A stretch of 64,000 nucleotides of DNA, taken from an uncultured Christensenellaceae bacterium (lineage in GTDB: Bacteria; Bacillota; Clostridia; Christensenellales; Borkfalkiaceae). Made by a program: the position numbers and the translations under genes. Shown piece by piece: positions 22,917-30,250 of this stretch (its first letter is position 1; every line of letters starts with the position of its first letter). The stretch is from assembly GCA_910586985.1 (NCBI GenBank), contig CAJUKK010000001.1, positions 124,001-188,000 of the forward strand, read 5' to 3'. A model generated the notes under the pieces. It was not told the DNA's origin, searched no databases, and was given only the letters and a program-made list of their open reading frames with translations.

Positions 22917-23690
22917 ATGTTGCAAAAGGTGGTAATTTGCGGGGTTGATACTGCGGGACTTCCCAAACTCTCGGCAAAGGAAAATGACGAGCTGATGCAA
23001 AGGTTAAAAGCGGGAGACGAACATGCGCGTGAGTTGTTTATTGTGGGAAACATGCGGCTTGTTCTTTCGCTTGTAAAGCGGTTTTGGGCAAAGAATGCAA
23101 ATGCGGACGACGTGTTTCAGGCAGGCTGTGTGGGGCTGATTAAGGCAATCGATAATTTTGATTTAAAATTTAACGTAAAATTTTCGACTTACGCCGTGCC
23201 GATGATCTTAGGAGAAATTAAGCGCTTTTTACGCGACGGAAATTCTTTACGCGTATCCCGCTCCATTCGCGATACCGCTTATCGCATTTTAAAGGTACGG
23301 GAAGGGTTGGAGGAGAAAGACGAAGAGGCAACGATCGAACGTATCGCGCGCGAGATGCAGGTAAAAGAGCGGGAAGTCGTATATGCGCTCGACGCAATTT
23401 CCGATCCCGTTTCGTTGTACGATCCCGTATATAATAAGTCGGGAGACACGCTTGAACTGATGGATCAGTTGTATGACGAGACGCAAAGCGAGACGATCTG
23501 GACGGAACGGGTTGCTTTGCGTGAGGCAATGAATAAGCTTGGAGAGCGCGAGCGTAAAATTTTACTGCTCAGATATTTCGAAGGAAAAACACAGACGGAG
23601 ATTTCCGCAGAAGTCGGTATTTCTCAGGCTCAGGTTTCGAGATTAGAAAAGAATGCGCTCGGTTCGATCCGAAAGGAAATTTCTTACTGA
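22917..23690 (+). CDS. sigG: RNA polymerase sporulation sigma factor sigma-G
   Basis: Late forespore sigma factor, 257 residues, SigB/F/G type. It begins MLQKVVICGVDTAGLPKLS, the family-typical N-terminus, after a strong TAAGGAGGAA box. Region 2 is NMRLVLSLVKRFWAKNANADD with the CVGLIKAIDNFDLKF core; DGNSLRVSRSIRDTAYRI lies in region 3; the region 4 HTH is TQTEISAEVGISQAQVSRLE. Directly downstream of sigE with its own candidate sigma-F promoter, so it can be expressed in the forespore. No anti-sigma gene is next to it. Confidence 0.95.
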   Translation: MLQKVVICGVDTAGLPKLSAKENDELMQRLKAGDEHARELFIVGNMRLVLSLVKRFWAKNANADDVFQAGCVGLIKAIDNFDLKFNVKFSTYAVPMILGEIKRFLRDGNSLRVSRSIRDTAYRILKVREGLEEKDEEATIERIAREMQVKEREVVYALDAISDPVSLYDPVYNKSGDTLELMDQLYDETQSETIWTERVALREAMNKLGERERKILLLRYFEGKTQTEISAEVGISQAQVSRLEKNALGSIRKEISY

Positions 23691-23745
23691 TTTTTTTAAA
23701 TTAAGATATGTTTTCTGTAATTGTAGTTAAATTTTCAATTTCAGG

Positions 23746-23773
23746 AAACATTTTTTTGTGTCGTGCATATAAT
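23746..23773 (+). promoter_or_regulatory. Candidate sigma-E promoter of ymxH
   Basis: AAACATT (23746-23752), 13-base spacer, CATATAAT (23766-23773) matches the sigma-E consensus KMATATT-N13-15-CATACAMT at five of seven and seven of eight positions. The same bases contain TATAAT, but a sigma-A -35 is absent. The start point would fall at or beside the GTG start codon. Confidence 0.45.
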
Positions 23774-23778
23774 ATCGT

Positions 23779-24117
23779 GTGGAAACAAGTTTTTGCGAAC
23801 TCAAACAAAAAGAGGCAATCAACCTCTGCGACGGAAAGCGTCTCGGAAAAGTGTGCGACGTCGTATTCACCTTTCCGGAAGGACGGGTGCTCGGGATCGT
23901 TGTCCCCGGCGGAAGAGGATTCCGTTTCGGGAAAGCCGATCTTTTTATCGACTTAAAAAATATCTCTAAAATCGGCGTGGACGTTATTCTCGTGGATATC
24001 AAAGCTGCGCCTAAAACTGATAAACGCAAAGGGAATAAGTGGGAGAATTGTCCACCGCCTGAACCTCCGCGTCCTCCGCAACCACGTGATCGGCGGGATT
24101 ACGGCGAATATGAATAA
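23779..24117 (+). CDS. ymxH: YlmC/YmxH family sporulation protein (PRC-barrel)
   Basis: A 112-residue protein with an N-terminal PRC-barrel (CELKQKEAINLCDGKRLGKV, then DVVFTFPEGRVLGIVVPG) and a C-terminal Pro-rich tail (CPPPEPPRPPQPRDRRD). The YlmC/YmxH family is tied to sporulation by distribution; its biochemical role is unknown. The GTG at 23779 gives the family-typical N-terminus, but no Shine-Dalgarno precedes it, and the -10-like box ends six bases upstream. It follows sigG by 88 bases and ends in a two-way terminator. Confidence 0.85.
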   Translation: METSFCELKQKEAINLCDGKRLGKVCDVVFTFPEGRVLGIVVPGGRGFRFGKADLFIDLKNISKIGVDVILVDIKAAPKTDKRKGNKWENCPPPEPPRPPQPRDRRDYGEYE

Positions 24118-24157
24118 AAAAGCGGCGTTGAAACTTTAAATTTCAACGCCGCTTTTC
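24117..24157. terminator. Bidirectional terminator between ymxH and dapB
   Basis: A perfect 13-bp stem (24121-24133 with 24141-24153, 7-base loop) with A-run on the left and T-run on the right; it serves convergent ymxH and the asd-dapA-dapB operon. Confidence 0.85.
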
Positions 24158-24171
24158 TGTTGTGAAAAATT

Positions 24172-24921
24172 TTAAATGAATTCGGAAAACAAATCGTCCA
24201 TATTATATAGTCCTGCGGGTTGCTTAATCAGCCAAGCCGCCGCTTTGAGCGCGCCTGCGGCAAATACTTTTCGGCTCCGTGCCGAATGCGAAATAGTAAT
24301 AATCTCGTCTTCTCCCGCAAAACAGACTTCGTGTTCTCCTACGATTGTCCCGCCTCGGACAGCGTGTATGCCGATTTCATTCTTTCCTCGTGCCCCAACT
24401 AATCCGTGTCTGCCATATATATTCTTTTTATTGTTGCCAAAACCCTCGTTTATGCTCTCTGCAAGCATGATTGCCGTTCCCGAAGGCGCGTCCTTCTTTT
24501 GATTGTGGTGACGTTCAATGATCTCCGCGTCAAAACCGTCTCCCAATATTTCGGCTGTTTTTTTTACAAGAAGTTGTAAAAGATTAATACCGAGAGACAG
24601 GTTTCCCGTTTTAAAGATTGCAATCTTTTGCGCGGCATTTTTTATGAGAGTCTCGTCCTGCGCCGTATATCCCGTTGCCGCGAGAACGATGGGCAGTTTG
24701 TGATCCGAGCAGTAATTTAGCCGTTCAGAAAGATTTTGCGCGGACGAAAAATCTATAATTACTTCGGGGGATTCTTTGATTTCTCCGGCGTTTGCGTAAA
24801 CGGGGAAAGGCATGGGGGCGGGAAACAGATCCACGCCGCATACAATTTGATGCGGTTCGCTGACAAGTTCCGCAACGTTTTTTCCCATTCTTCCGCATGC
24901 GCCCCATAAAAGAATATTCAT
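24172..24921 (-). CDS. dapB: 4-hydroxy-tetrahydrodipicolinate reductase
   Basis: NAD(P)H-dependent enzyme of lysine/diaminopimelate (and dipicolinate) synthesis. 249 residues with the Rossmann start ILLWGACGRMGKNVAEL, the catalytic/substrate motif ERHHNQKKDAPSGTA (about 133-147) and the FAGEDEIITISHSARSRKVFA stretch near the C-terminus (about 205-225). It overlaps the dapA stop by four bases and is last in the riboswitch-asd-dapA-dapB operon. In a spore former, the pathway also feeds dipicolinic acid, though spoVF genes are not seen here. Confidence 0.95.
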   Translation of the reverse strand: MNILLWGACGRMGKNVAELVSEPHQIVCGVDLFPAPMPFPVYANAGEIKESPEVIIDFSSAQNLSERLNYCSDHKLPIVLAATGYTAQDETLIKNAAQKIAIFKTGNLSLGINLLQLLVKKTAEILGDGFDAEIIERHHNQKKDAPSGTAIMLAESINEGFGNNKKNIYGRHGLVGARGKNEIGIHAVRGGTIVGEHEVCFAGEDEIITISHSARSRKVFAAGALKAAAWLIKQPAGLYNMDDLFSEFI

Positions 24922-25808
24922 GAAACGACCTCCGCGCCGAACGTCCTAAGAGCATTTTTTAAAATTTGCAGATGTTCGGATTCGATGGGGGTGAGGGGAG
25001 CGCGAGGTTCGCCTGCCGAAAAACCGAGAAGATTCATGCCTGCCTTAACGGGTATGGGATTGACTTCGATAAAGCACGCCTGAATAACGGGAATCATCGC
25101 GTCGTTCAGAATTGCCGCACGTTCTAGGTTGCCTGAATTTACAGCGTCGCAGAGCTCTTTTACCGCTTTGGGCAATAAGTTGGAGACGACGGAGACGACT
25201 GCGGTTCCTCCCACTGCGAGTATGGGGAAATTGAGCGAATCTTCGCCCGAATACAGATCGCATTTCCCGCGGATAAGCCGCGCTGTTTCCATAATCTGCG
25301 TCATGTTACCGCTTGCCTCTTTTATACCCGCCACATTGGGAATTTCGGCAATTTTCGCCATGGTGGTCGGTAATATATTAACGCCCGTACGCGAGGGCAC
25401 GTTGTAACAGACGACGGGGATATGTACGCTTGCCGCAATCGTGCGGTAGTATTCGTACAGACCGTTCTGCGTACATTTGTTATAGTAAGGCGTTACGACA
25501 AGCACGCCGTCCGCTCCGAGCTCTTCCGCTTGTTTGGTGTGCTTAATTGCCGTTGCCGTGCAATTCGACCCTGTACCGACGATCACTTTAATCCGTCCGT
25601 TCGCATACTTTACGGCACATTTAATGATCGCAGTGCGCTCCTCGTCCGTCATGGTAGAAGGTTCGCCCGTTGTACCAAGCACGATGATTGCGTCTGCTCC
25701 GCTGTTTATCTGGTTGTCGATCATTTTTTCATATTCGTGAAAATTGACGCCGTTTTCATGGAACGGCGTGATCATTGCCGTTGCGACTCCCTTTAAAAAT
25801 CCTGTCAT
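24918..25808 (-). CDS. dapA: 4-hydroxy-tetrahydrodipicolinate synthase
   Basis: Class I aldolase condensing aspartate semialdehyde and pyruvate. 296 residues, TIM barrel, with GVATAMITPFHENGVN at the start, GTTGEPSTMTDEER (about 45), active-site Tyr in CYNVPSRTGVNI (about 135) and Schiff-base Lys in NVAGIKEASGNM (about 162). The gene overlaps dapB by four bases and follows asd by 48. Expression should fall when lysine is plentiful because of the upstream riboswitch. Confidence 0.95.
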   Translation of the reverse strand: MTGFLKGVATAMITPFHENGVNFHEYEKMIDNQINSGADAIIVLGTTGEPSTMTDEERTAIIKCAVKYANGRIKVIVGTGSNCTATAIKHTKQAEELGADGVLVVTPYYNKCTQNGLYEYYRTIAASVHIPVVCYNVPSRTGVNILPTTMAKIAEIPNVAGIKEASGNMTQIMETARLIRGKCDLYSGEDSLNFPILAVGGTAVVSVVSNLLPKAVKELCDAVNSGNLERAAILNDAMIPVIQACFIEVNPIPVKAGMNLLGFSAGEPRAPLTPIESEHLQILKNALRTFGAEVVS

Positions 25809-25856
25809 ATTCTCCCTCCGTACAGTTTATGAAATGCTTTTGTCTTTTGTGAGCTA

Positions 25857-26939
25857 TCAGTCAAAGTATCCCTTTGCAGCGAGTAGCTCTGCAAGCAATA
25901 CCGCTCCGCCTGCCGCTCCGCGCAGCGTGTTGTGCGAAAAACCGATAAATTTATAGTCGAATATATTGTCTTCGCGAAGTCGTCCTGCCATTACCGCCAT
26001 GCCGTTTTCCGTCATGCGGTCAAGCTTGGGCTGCGGACGGTTGTCTTCTTCCAGATAATGAATAAATTGCTTGGGGGCGGAGGGGAGATCGAGTAATTGC
26101 GGCTCGCCCTTAAAATTTTTCCAGGCAGAAACAATTTCTTCCTTTGTCGGCTTTTGTTCGAATTTAACAAATGCCGCCGCAGTATGCCCGTCGGTAACAG
26201 GAACTCTGAGGCATTGCGCAGTGATTGCAGGAGAATTTGCCGGAATAATTTCGCCGTTTTTAATTTCACCCCAGATTTTAAGGGGTTCTTTTTCGCTTTT
26301 TTCCTCTTCGCCGCCGATATAAGGTATTACGTTATCAATGATTTCGGGCATGGTTTCAAAAGTCTTGCCTGCGCCCGAAATTGCCTGATAGGTACAGACG
26401 GTGGCGTTTATAATTCCGTATTTTTTAAGCGGGTGTAAAAGCGGAACATACGATTGCAGCGAACAATTGGATTTGACTGCAATAAACCCGCGCTTTGTGC
26501 CCAAGCGTTTGCGCTGATATGCGATTACTTCGAGATGCTCCGGATTAACTTCGGGAATGATCATCGGAACGTCGGGCGTAAAACGGTGTGCTGAATTGTT
26601 GGATACGACCGGTATTTCAAGTTTTGCATACCGTTCTTCGAGCGCCTTGATTTCTTCTTTTTTCATATTAACGGCGCAAAAAACGAAGTCGACTTTTCCT
26701 GCAAGTTTTTCCGCGTCTTGTTCTGCATCGAGTACGGTTATTGTTTTCGCATAGTCGGGAATGGGGGAGGTCATCGCCCATTTCCCCGCAACGGCTTCGT
26801 CGTATGTTTTCCCCGCCGAGCGGCCGCTTGCCAAAAGATACGCGGGGCGGAAGAGGGGGTGGCGGTCGAGGAGAGTTACAAATCTCTGTCCCACCATGCC
26901 TGTTGCGCCGATAATGCCGACGGTGTAAGTTTTATTCAT
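25857..26939 (-). CDS. asd: Aspartate-semialdehyde dehydrogenase (archaeal/fungal-type)
   Basis: Reduces aspartyl phosphate to aspartate semialdehyde with NADPH, the branch point to lysine, threonine and methionine. 360 residues, the longer archaeal/fungal-like class: GIIGATGMVGQRFVTLLDRHP (cofactor site, two overlapping stretches), catalytic Cys in VKSNCSLQSYV (about 152-162) and the active-site His region RVPVTDGHTAAAFV (about 238). First gene of the operon, 12 bases after a gaggct ribosome binding site, downstream of a lysine riboswitch and its terminator. Confidence 0.95.
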   Translation of the reverse strand: MNKTYTVGIIGATGMVGQRFVTLLDRHPLFRPAYLLASGRSAGKTYDEAVAGKWAMTSPIPDYAKTITVLDAEQDAEKLAGKVDFVFCAVNMKKEEIKALEERYAKLEIPVVSNNSAHRFTPDVPMIIPEVNPEHLEVIAYQRKRLGTKRGFIAVKSNCSLQSYVPLLHPLKKYGIINATVCTYQAISGAGKTFETMPEIIDNVIPYIGGEEEKSEKEPLKIWGEIKNGEIIPANSPAITAQCLRVPVTDGHTAAAFVKFEQKPTKEEIVSAWKNFKGEPQLLDLPSAPKQFIHYLEEDNRPQPKLDRMTENGMAVMAGRLREDNIFDYKFIGFSHNTLRGAAGGAVLLAELLAAKGYFD

Positions 26940-26975
26940 AATTTATAGCCTCCTGAAAAATAAATTTTTATATAA

Positions 26976-26999
26976 AAAAAGCGGGCTTTTCTGCGCCCG
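26976..26999 (-). terminator. Intrinsic terminator of the lysine riboswitch
   Basis: On the minus strand CGGGC (26999-26995) pairs with GCCCG (26986-26982) and is followed by a run of seven Ts, 37 bases before asd. Lysine binding to the aptamer would favour this hairpin. Confidence 0.7.
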
Positions 27000-27034
27000 T
27001 TCCACTCCGTTCATACGTTCTTGCGTATCAGCCG

Positions 27035-27200
27035 AAAGTGCTCCGCCGCAGCGACAGTAACAGAGGTATTAACCACTGCTCCCAACACGTTTTTTAACGG
27101 AAAAAACGCATTTCGGCGGAGATACCCTTTCGCGCCGTTTTCCGTCGGAATTCCGTCATTCCTCAAACGGCGTTATTATTGTTCGTCCGCTCCTCTCTCA
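27035..27200 (-). promoter_or_regulatory. Lysine riboswitch (L-box) of asd-dapA-dapB
   Basis: The minus-strand leader carries the order of conserved L-box elements: GAGAGAGGAGCGGACGAAC at the 5' side, GAAAGGGTATCTCCGCCGAA in the middle (the B. subtilis lysC form is GAAAGGGGAGCGTCGCCGAA), and CTGTTACTGTCGC with GGCGGAGCAC at the 3' side. A terminator hairpin follows. Location directly before three lysine-pathway genes agrees. The L-box is known to switch off transcription when lysine binds. Confidence 0.85.
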
Positions 27201-27209
27201 AGCATGGTT

Positions 27210-27238
27210 ATTTTAACATGAGTATGAGAAAAAGTCAA
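27210..27238 (-). promoter_or_regulatory. Sigma-A promoter of the lysine-pathway operon
   Basis: On the minus strand TTGACT (27238-27233), 17-base spacer, TAAAAT (27215-27210). The start point would be near 27203, just before the first conserved riboswitch bases. Confidence 0.7.
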
Positions 27239-27257
27239 GGAATTCACCTGATTTTCA

Positions 27258-27286
27258 TTGAATTATTTTCCGTTTTGTAGTATAAT
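27258..27286 (+). promoter_or_regulatory. Sigma-A promoter of the 27339-32767 gene cluster
   Basis: TTGAAT (27258-27263), 17-base spacer, TATAAT (27281-27286), 52 bases before the first ATG. Confidence 0.7.
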
Positions 27287-27338
27287 GCAAGAAACGCGGT
27301 TTTTACCGCATGCAAACTAAAATAAATCGGAGATATTT

Positions 27339-28649
27339 ATGGCAGATAGGGAACGTAAGGGTATTGTCGCCCGTTGGTTGGAGGGAAAGGAGCGTAGCGA
27401 AGAATATGCGCGCAGTACTCTCCCTACAAACCGTTTTTCGCTCTTTTGGGATATTTTAAAGGGGAGATTCGGGCGTTTAATGCTCGTCAATTTATTGACG
27501 CTGTTATTTTGTCTGCCGTTGATTGCAGTCATCGCGTGGCGGTATCTGGCGATTACGGTACAGGGAACGATCGGTCCGTTTGGTTCTGCGCTCGGCGTAG
27601 GTTATCCTGCGGTTCCGAATGCGGCGGGACTTGCGGAGTGGACGCTTTTGCAGAGCGATTTGTTCTTTTTCGGTATGATGGTCGTCGCTTCGGCGATTGC
27701 GGCGGTCGGCATATCGGGCGGCATGTATATTATCCGTAATTTGCTTTGGACAGAGGGCGTATTTGTTGCGAACGATTTTTGGCGCGGCATCAAACGTAAT
27801 TATTTTAACGTGCTCGAGGCTTTGCTCGTGTTTACCGTTCTTCTCTTTGTAGTACGGTGTATGGGCAACCTCGCAGATTGGCTTGTCGCGCTCGGCGCCG
27901 GATACTCGGGTTGGTTGATTGCCTCGAAGGTCATCGGTTACGTGCTGCTTGCTCTGTCGGTGCCTATTTGTCTTTGGATGATTTCGCTTGGCGTCAACTA
28001 TAAGCAGGGACCTTGGGCGCTGTTCCGCAACGCTGTTGTAATGACGATCGGTACGCTGTTGCAGACGATAATCTTTGCTGCGCTCACGTTGTGGCCGCTC
28101 TTTCTCGTATTGTTTACGGGCGGATTTCTTATGGTGATCGGCGTTGTATTTTTGATTCTTGTCGGAGTTTCGTATATGATGCTCGTCTGGATGGATTACA
28201 GTCAGTGGGCGTTCGACCGTTTCATCAATCCGAATTTCGGAATTGCAACGGGACGCGGTCTATATAACAAGGACGCGAAGAGCGGAGAAAATACGGGAGC
28301 AAAAGCCGTAGCAACGGCATCTGACAGCGCCGCTATACGCGAATATAAGCGTATGATCGTTGCGCAGGGCAAGTCGCATCTTGTGAGCCGCCCGATCAAG
28401 CCGATCGACGACGGCGTAGAGGTATATCAGCTTTCCGAATCTTTCTCGCGCGACGATTTGAGAAAACTCAAAGAGAGCAAAGCGGCAATGGCGGAGGACG
28501 TAAAAAATTACGAAAACGAACACAAGGACGAGGAGAAATACGTAGAGTACAACCGTCAATTTGAAGAGCGTGAAAAAGCGCTCAAAGAAGAAGACGGCAA
28601 GAAAAAGAAACCGCCCCGTCCGCCGAAGATGTTGAATAAGCGCAAATAA
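27339..28649 (+). CDS. YesL-like (DUF624-type) polytopic membrane protein
   Basis: A 436-residue protein. After a charged N-terminus and FSLFWDILKGRFGRLMLVNL (about 32-51) there are six or so membrane helices to about residue 290, a pattern seen in YesL/DUF624 proteins. The remaining 140 residues are cytosolic, highly charged and end in a Lys/Pro tail (KKKKPPRPPKM). The tail is longer than in most DUF624 proteins. YesL relatives often lie beside sugar uptake genes; here neighbours are a methyltransferase and Hsp33, so the context gives no function. First gene of a five-gene unit, with a methyltransferase 9 bases downstream. Confidence 0.7.
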   Translation: MADRERKGIVARWLEGKERSEEYARSTLPTNRFSLFWDILKGRFGRLMLVNLLTLLFCLPLIAVIAWRYLAITVQGTIGPFGSALGVGYPAVPNAAGLAEWTLLQSDLFFFGMMVVASAIAAVGISGGMYIIRNLLWTEGVFVANDFWRGIKRNYFNVLEALLVFTVLLFVVRCMGNLADWLVALGAGYSGWLIASKVIGYVLLALSVPICLWMISLGVNYKQGPWALFRNAVVMTIGTLLQTIIFAALTLWPLFLVLFTGGFLMVIGVVFLILVGVSYMMLVWMDYSQWAFDRFINPNFGIATGRGLYNKDAKSGENTGAKAVATASDSAAIREYKRMIVAQGKSHLVSRPIKPIDDGVEVYQLSESFSRDDLRKLKESKAAMAEDVKNYENEHKDEEKYVEYNRQFEEREKALKEEDGKKKKPPRPPKMLNKRK

Positions 28650-28658
28650 AGGAGACGC

Positions 28659-29390
28659 ATGACGCAGGCATACGATTCGCTCGCCGAATGGTTTGAATAC
28701 TTGAATGACGACTGCGACTATGTTTCATGGTCGCAGTATTTTATTGATACGCTGCACAAATTTAACGCGGGACGCGAGGGATTGGAGATGGGTTGCGGTA
28801 GCGGCGCGTTTTGCCGCGCGCTTTCCAATGCCGGTTTTTTGATGACGGGTGCGGATATCTCAATTCCCATGTTGCAAAGAGCCGCACAGCTTGCGCGGCA
28901 GGAAGGGTTGCAAATTCCTTTTATTCAGGCGGACGCGGTTCGTTTTAAATCGCCGAAAAAATATGATTTCGTGATTGCGCCGAATGATTGTTATAATTAT
29001 ATTCCGCAGGACAAACTGTTGACTGCGTTCCGTCGCGCATTGGAATGCCTGAAAAAAGGCGGGATTTTTTGGGTAGACGTGAGTTCGGAATACAAATTCA
29101 GGACAAAAATTGCAAATAATATTTTAGCGGACGATCGCGACGACGTGACTTATCTCTCCTTTAATAAACTTTACAAAGATAAAGTGGAGACGGACGTCAC
29201 GCTTTTTATTCACGAGTCGGACGGAAAGTTCGTCAGAAAAGATGAAAGACATGTGCAGTATATCCATACGGAGGAGGAAATCAGCTCCGCGCTTGATCGG
29301 GCGGGATTTGTATTGCTTGCCGTAGAGGGACACCTCGGAGAGGAGAAAGCGGAAAGTGACCGACTGAATTTGATATGCAGAAAAATATAA
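28659..29390 (+). CDS. Class I SAM-dependent methyltransferase
   Basis: 243 residues with the SAM-binding fold: motif I GLEMGCGSGAFCRAL (about 41-55), acidic residue after strand 2 in GADISIPML, FIQADAVRF (strand 3) and VIAPNDCYNYI (motif IV region, about 107). The N-terminal YDSLAEWFEYL start is common in methyltransferases acting on small molecules. Substrate unknown. The gene overlaps hslO by 16 bases and is nine bases after the membrane protein gene. Confidence 0.85.
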   Translation: MTQAYDSLAEWFEYLNDDCDYVSWSQYFIDTLHKFNAGREGLEMGCGSGAFCRALSNAGFLMTGADISIPMLQRAAQLARQEGLQIPFIQADAVRFKSPKKYDFVIAPNDCYNYIPQDKLLTAFRRALECLKKGGIFWVDVSSEYKFRTKIANNILADDRDDVTYLSFNKLYKDKVETDVTLFIHESDGKFVRKDERHVQYIHTEEEISSALDRAGFVLLAVEGHLGEEKAESDRLNLICRKI

Positions 29391-30250
29391 GTAAAATTTT
29401 AAAAACGCTTGTATGGGGAGACGAGGTCTCTTTGTGCGTGCTCGATACGACTGCGCTTGTAAACGAGGCAATTTCGCGGCATAAGCTGTCGGCGGTTGCC
29501 GCCGCTGCGCTCGGGCGCTGTATGACTGCTACGGCGTACTTGTGCAGTTGGTTAAAGGGTGAAGACAGTACGCTCAGCGTTTCCGTCAACGGAAACGGCG
29601 CAGGAGGTAAAATCGGCGTCGTAGGCGACGGGAATCTGAGCTTGCGCGGATATATCGAAAATCCCGATCTCGAACTGCCGCTGCGTGCGGACGGAAAGCT
29701 CGACGTTGGAGCGTGCGTCGGGCATACGGGTGTTCTTTCGGTGATACGGGACGATGGGGACGGGTTGCCTTTTACGGGAACGTGCGAGTTGGTTTCGGGC
29801 GAGATCGCAGAGGATTTTTCCGCCTATTTTTTAACGAGTGAGCAGCGTCCTACGGCAATCGCGCTCGGCGTGCAGATTCAGCGCGGAAAGTGTATCGGCG
29901 CAGGCGGCGTATTTTTGCAACTTCTTCCCAATGCAAGCGAGGGGGCGCTTTTGCGCGCGGAAAAGGAAATTTTATATTTTAATAATATTTCCGCACGTGT
30001 CCGAGAGGAAGGGATCGAGGCAATTGCGCGCGGTCTCGGAGCGGAGAGCTGGACAAAGAGGGAGATTGCGTTCCGCTGTCATTGCAGCCGTGCGCGCGCA
30101 GCGTCTGCGATTGTTTCTCTTGGCAGAAAGGAAGCAGAGCAGGTAATTGAGGAAGAGGGAAAAATAACGGTACATTGTCATTATTGCAATACCGATTACA
30201 GCTTTCAGGACGGCGATGTGGAAAAATTGTTTGGGGAGGAAGAGATATGA
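29375..30250 (+). CDS. hslO: Redox-regulated chaperonin Hsp33
   Basis: Holdase chaperone activated by oxidation, 291 residues. N-terminal domain features SVSVNGNGAGGKIGVVGDGN (about 66-85) and GHTGVLSVIRD. The C-terminal zinc switch is present as RCHCSR (about 232) and HCHYCNTDY (about 266), the Cys-X-Cys plus Cys-X2-Cys pattern that binds Zn in reduced protein. It starts within the methyltransferase gene and its stop overlaps the next ATG (ATGA), so the three genes are tightly coupled. Confidence 0.95.
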   Translation: MQKNISKILKTLVWGDEVSLCVLDTTALVNEAISRHKLSAVAAAALGRCMTATAYLCSWLKGEDSTLSVSVNGNGAGGKIGVVGDGNLSLRGYIENPDLELPLRADGKLDVGACVGHTGVLSVIRDDGDGLPFTGTCELVSGEIAEDFSAYFLTSEQRPTAIALGVQIQRGKCIGAGGVFLQLLPNASEGALLRAEKEILYFNNISARVREEGIEAIARGLGAESWTKREIAFRCHCSRARAASAIVSLGRKEAEQVIEEEGKITVHCHYCNTDYSFQDGDVEKLFGEEEI

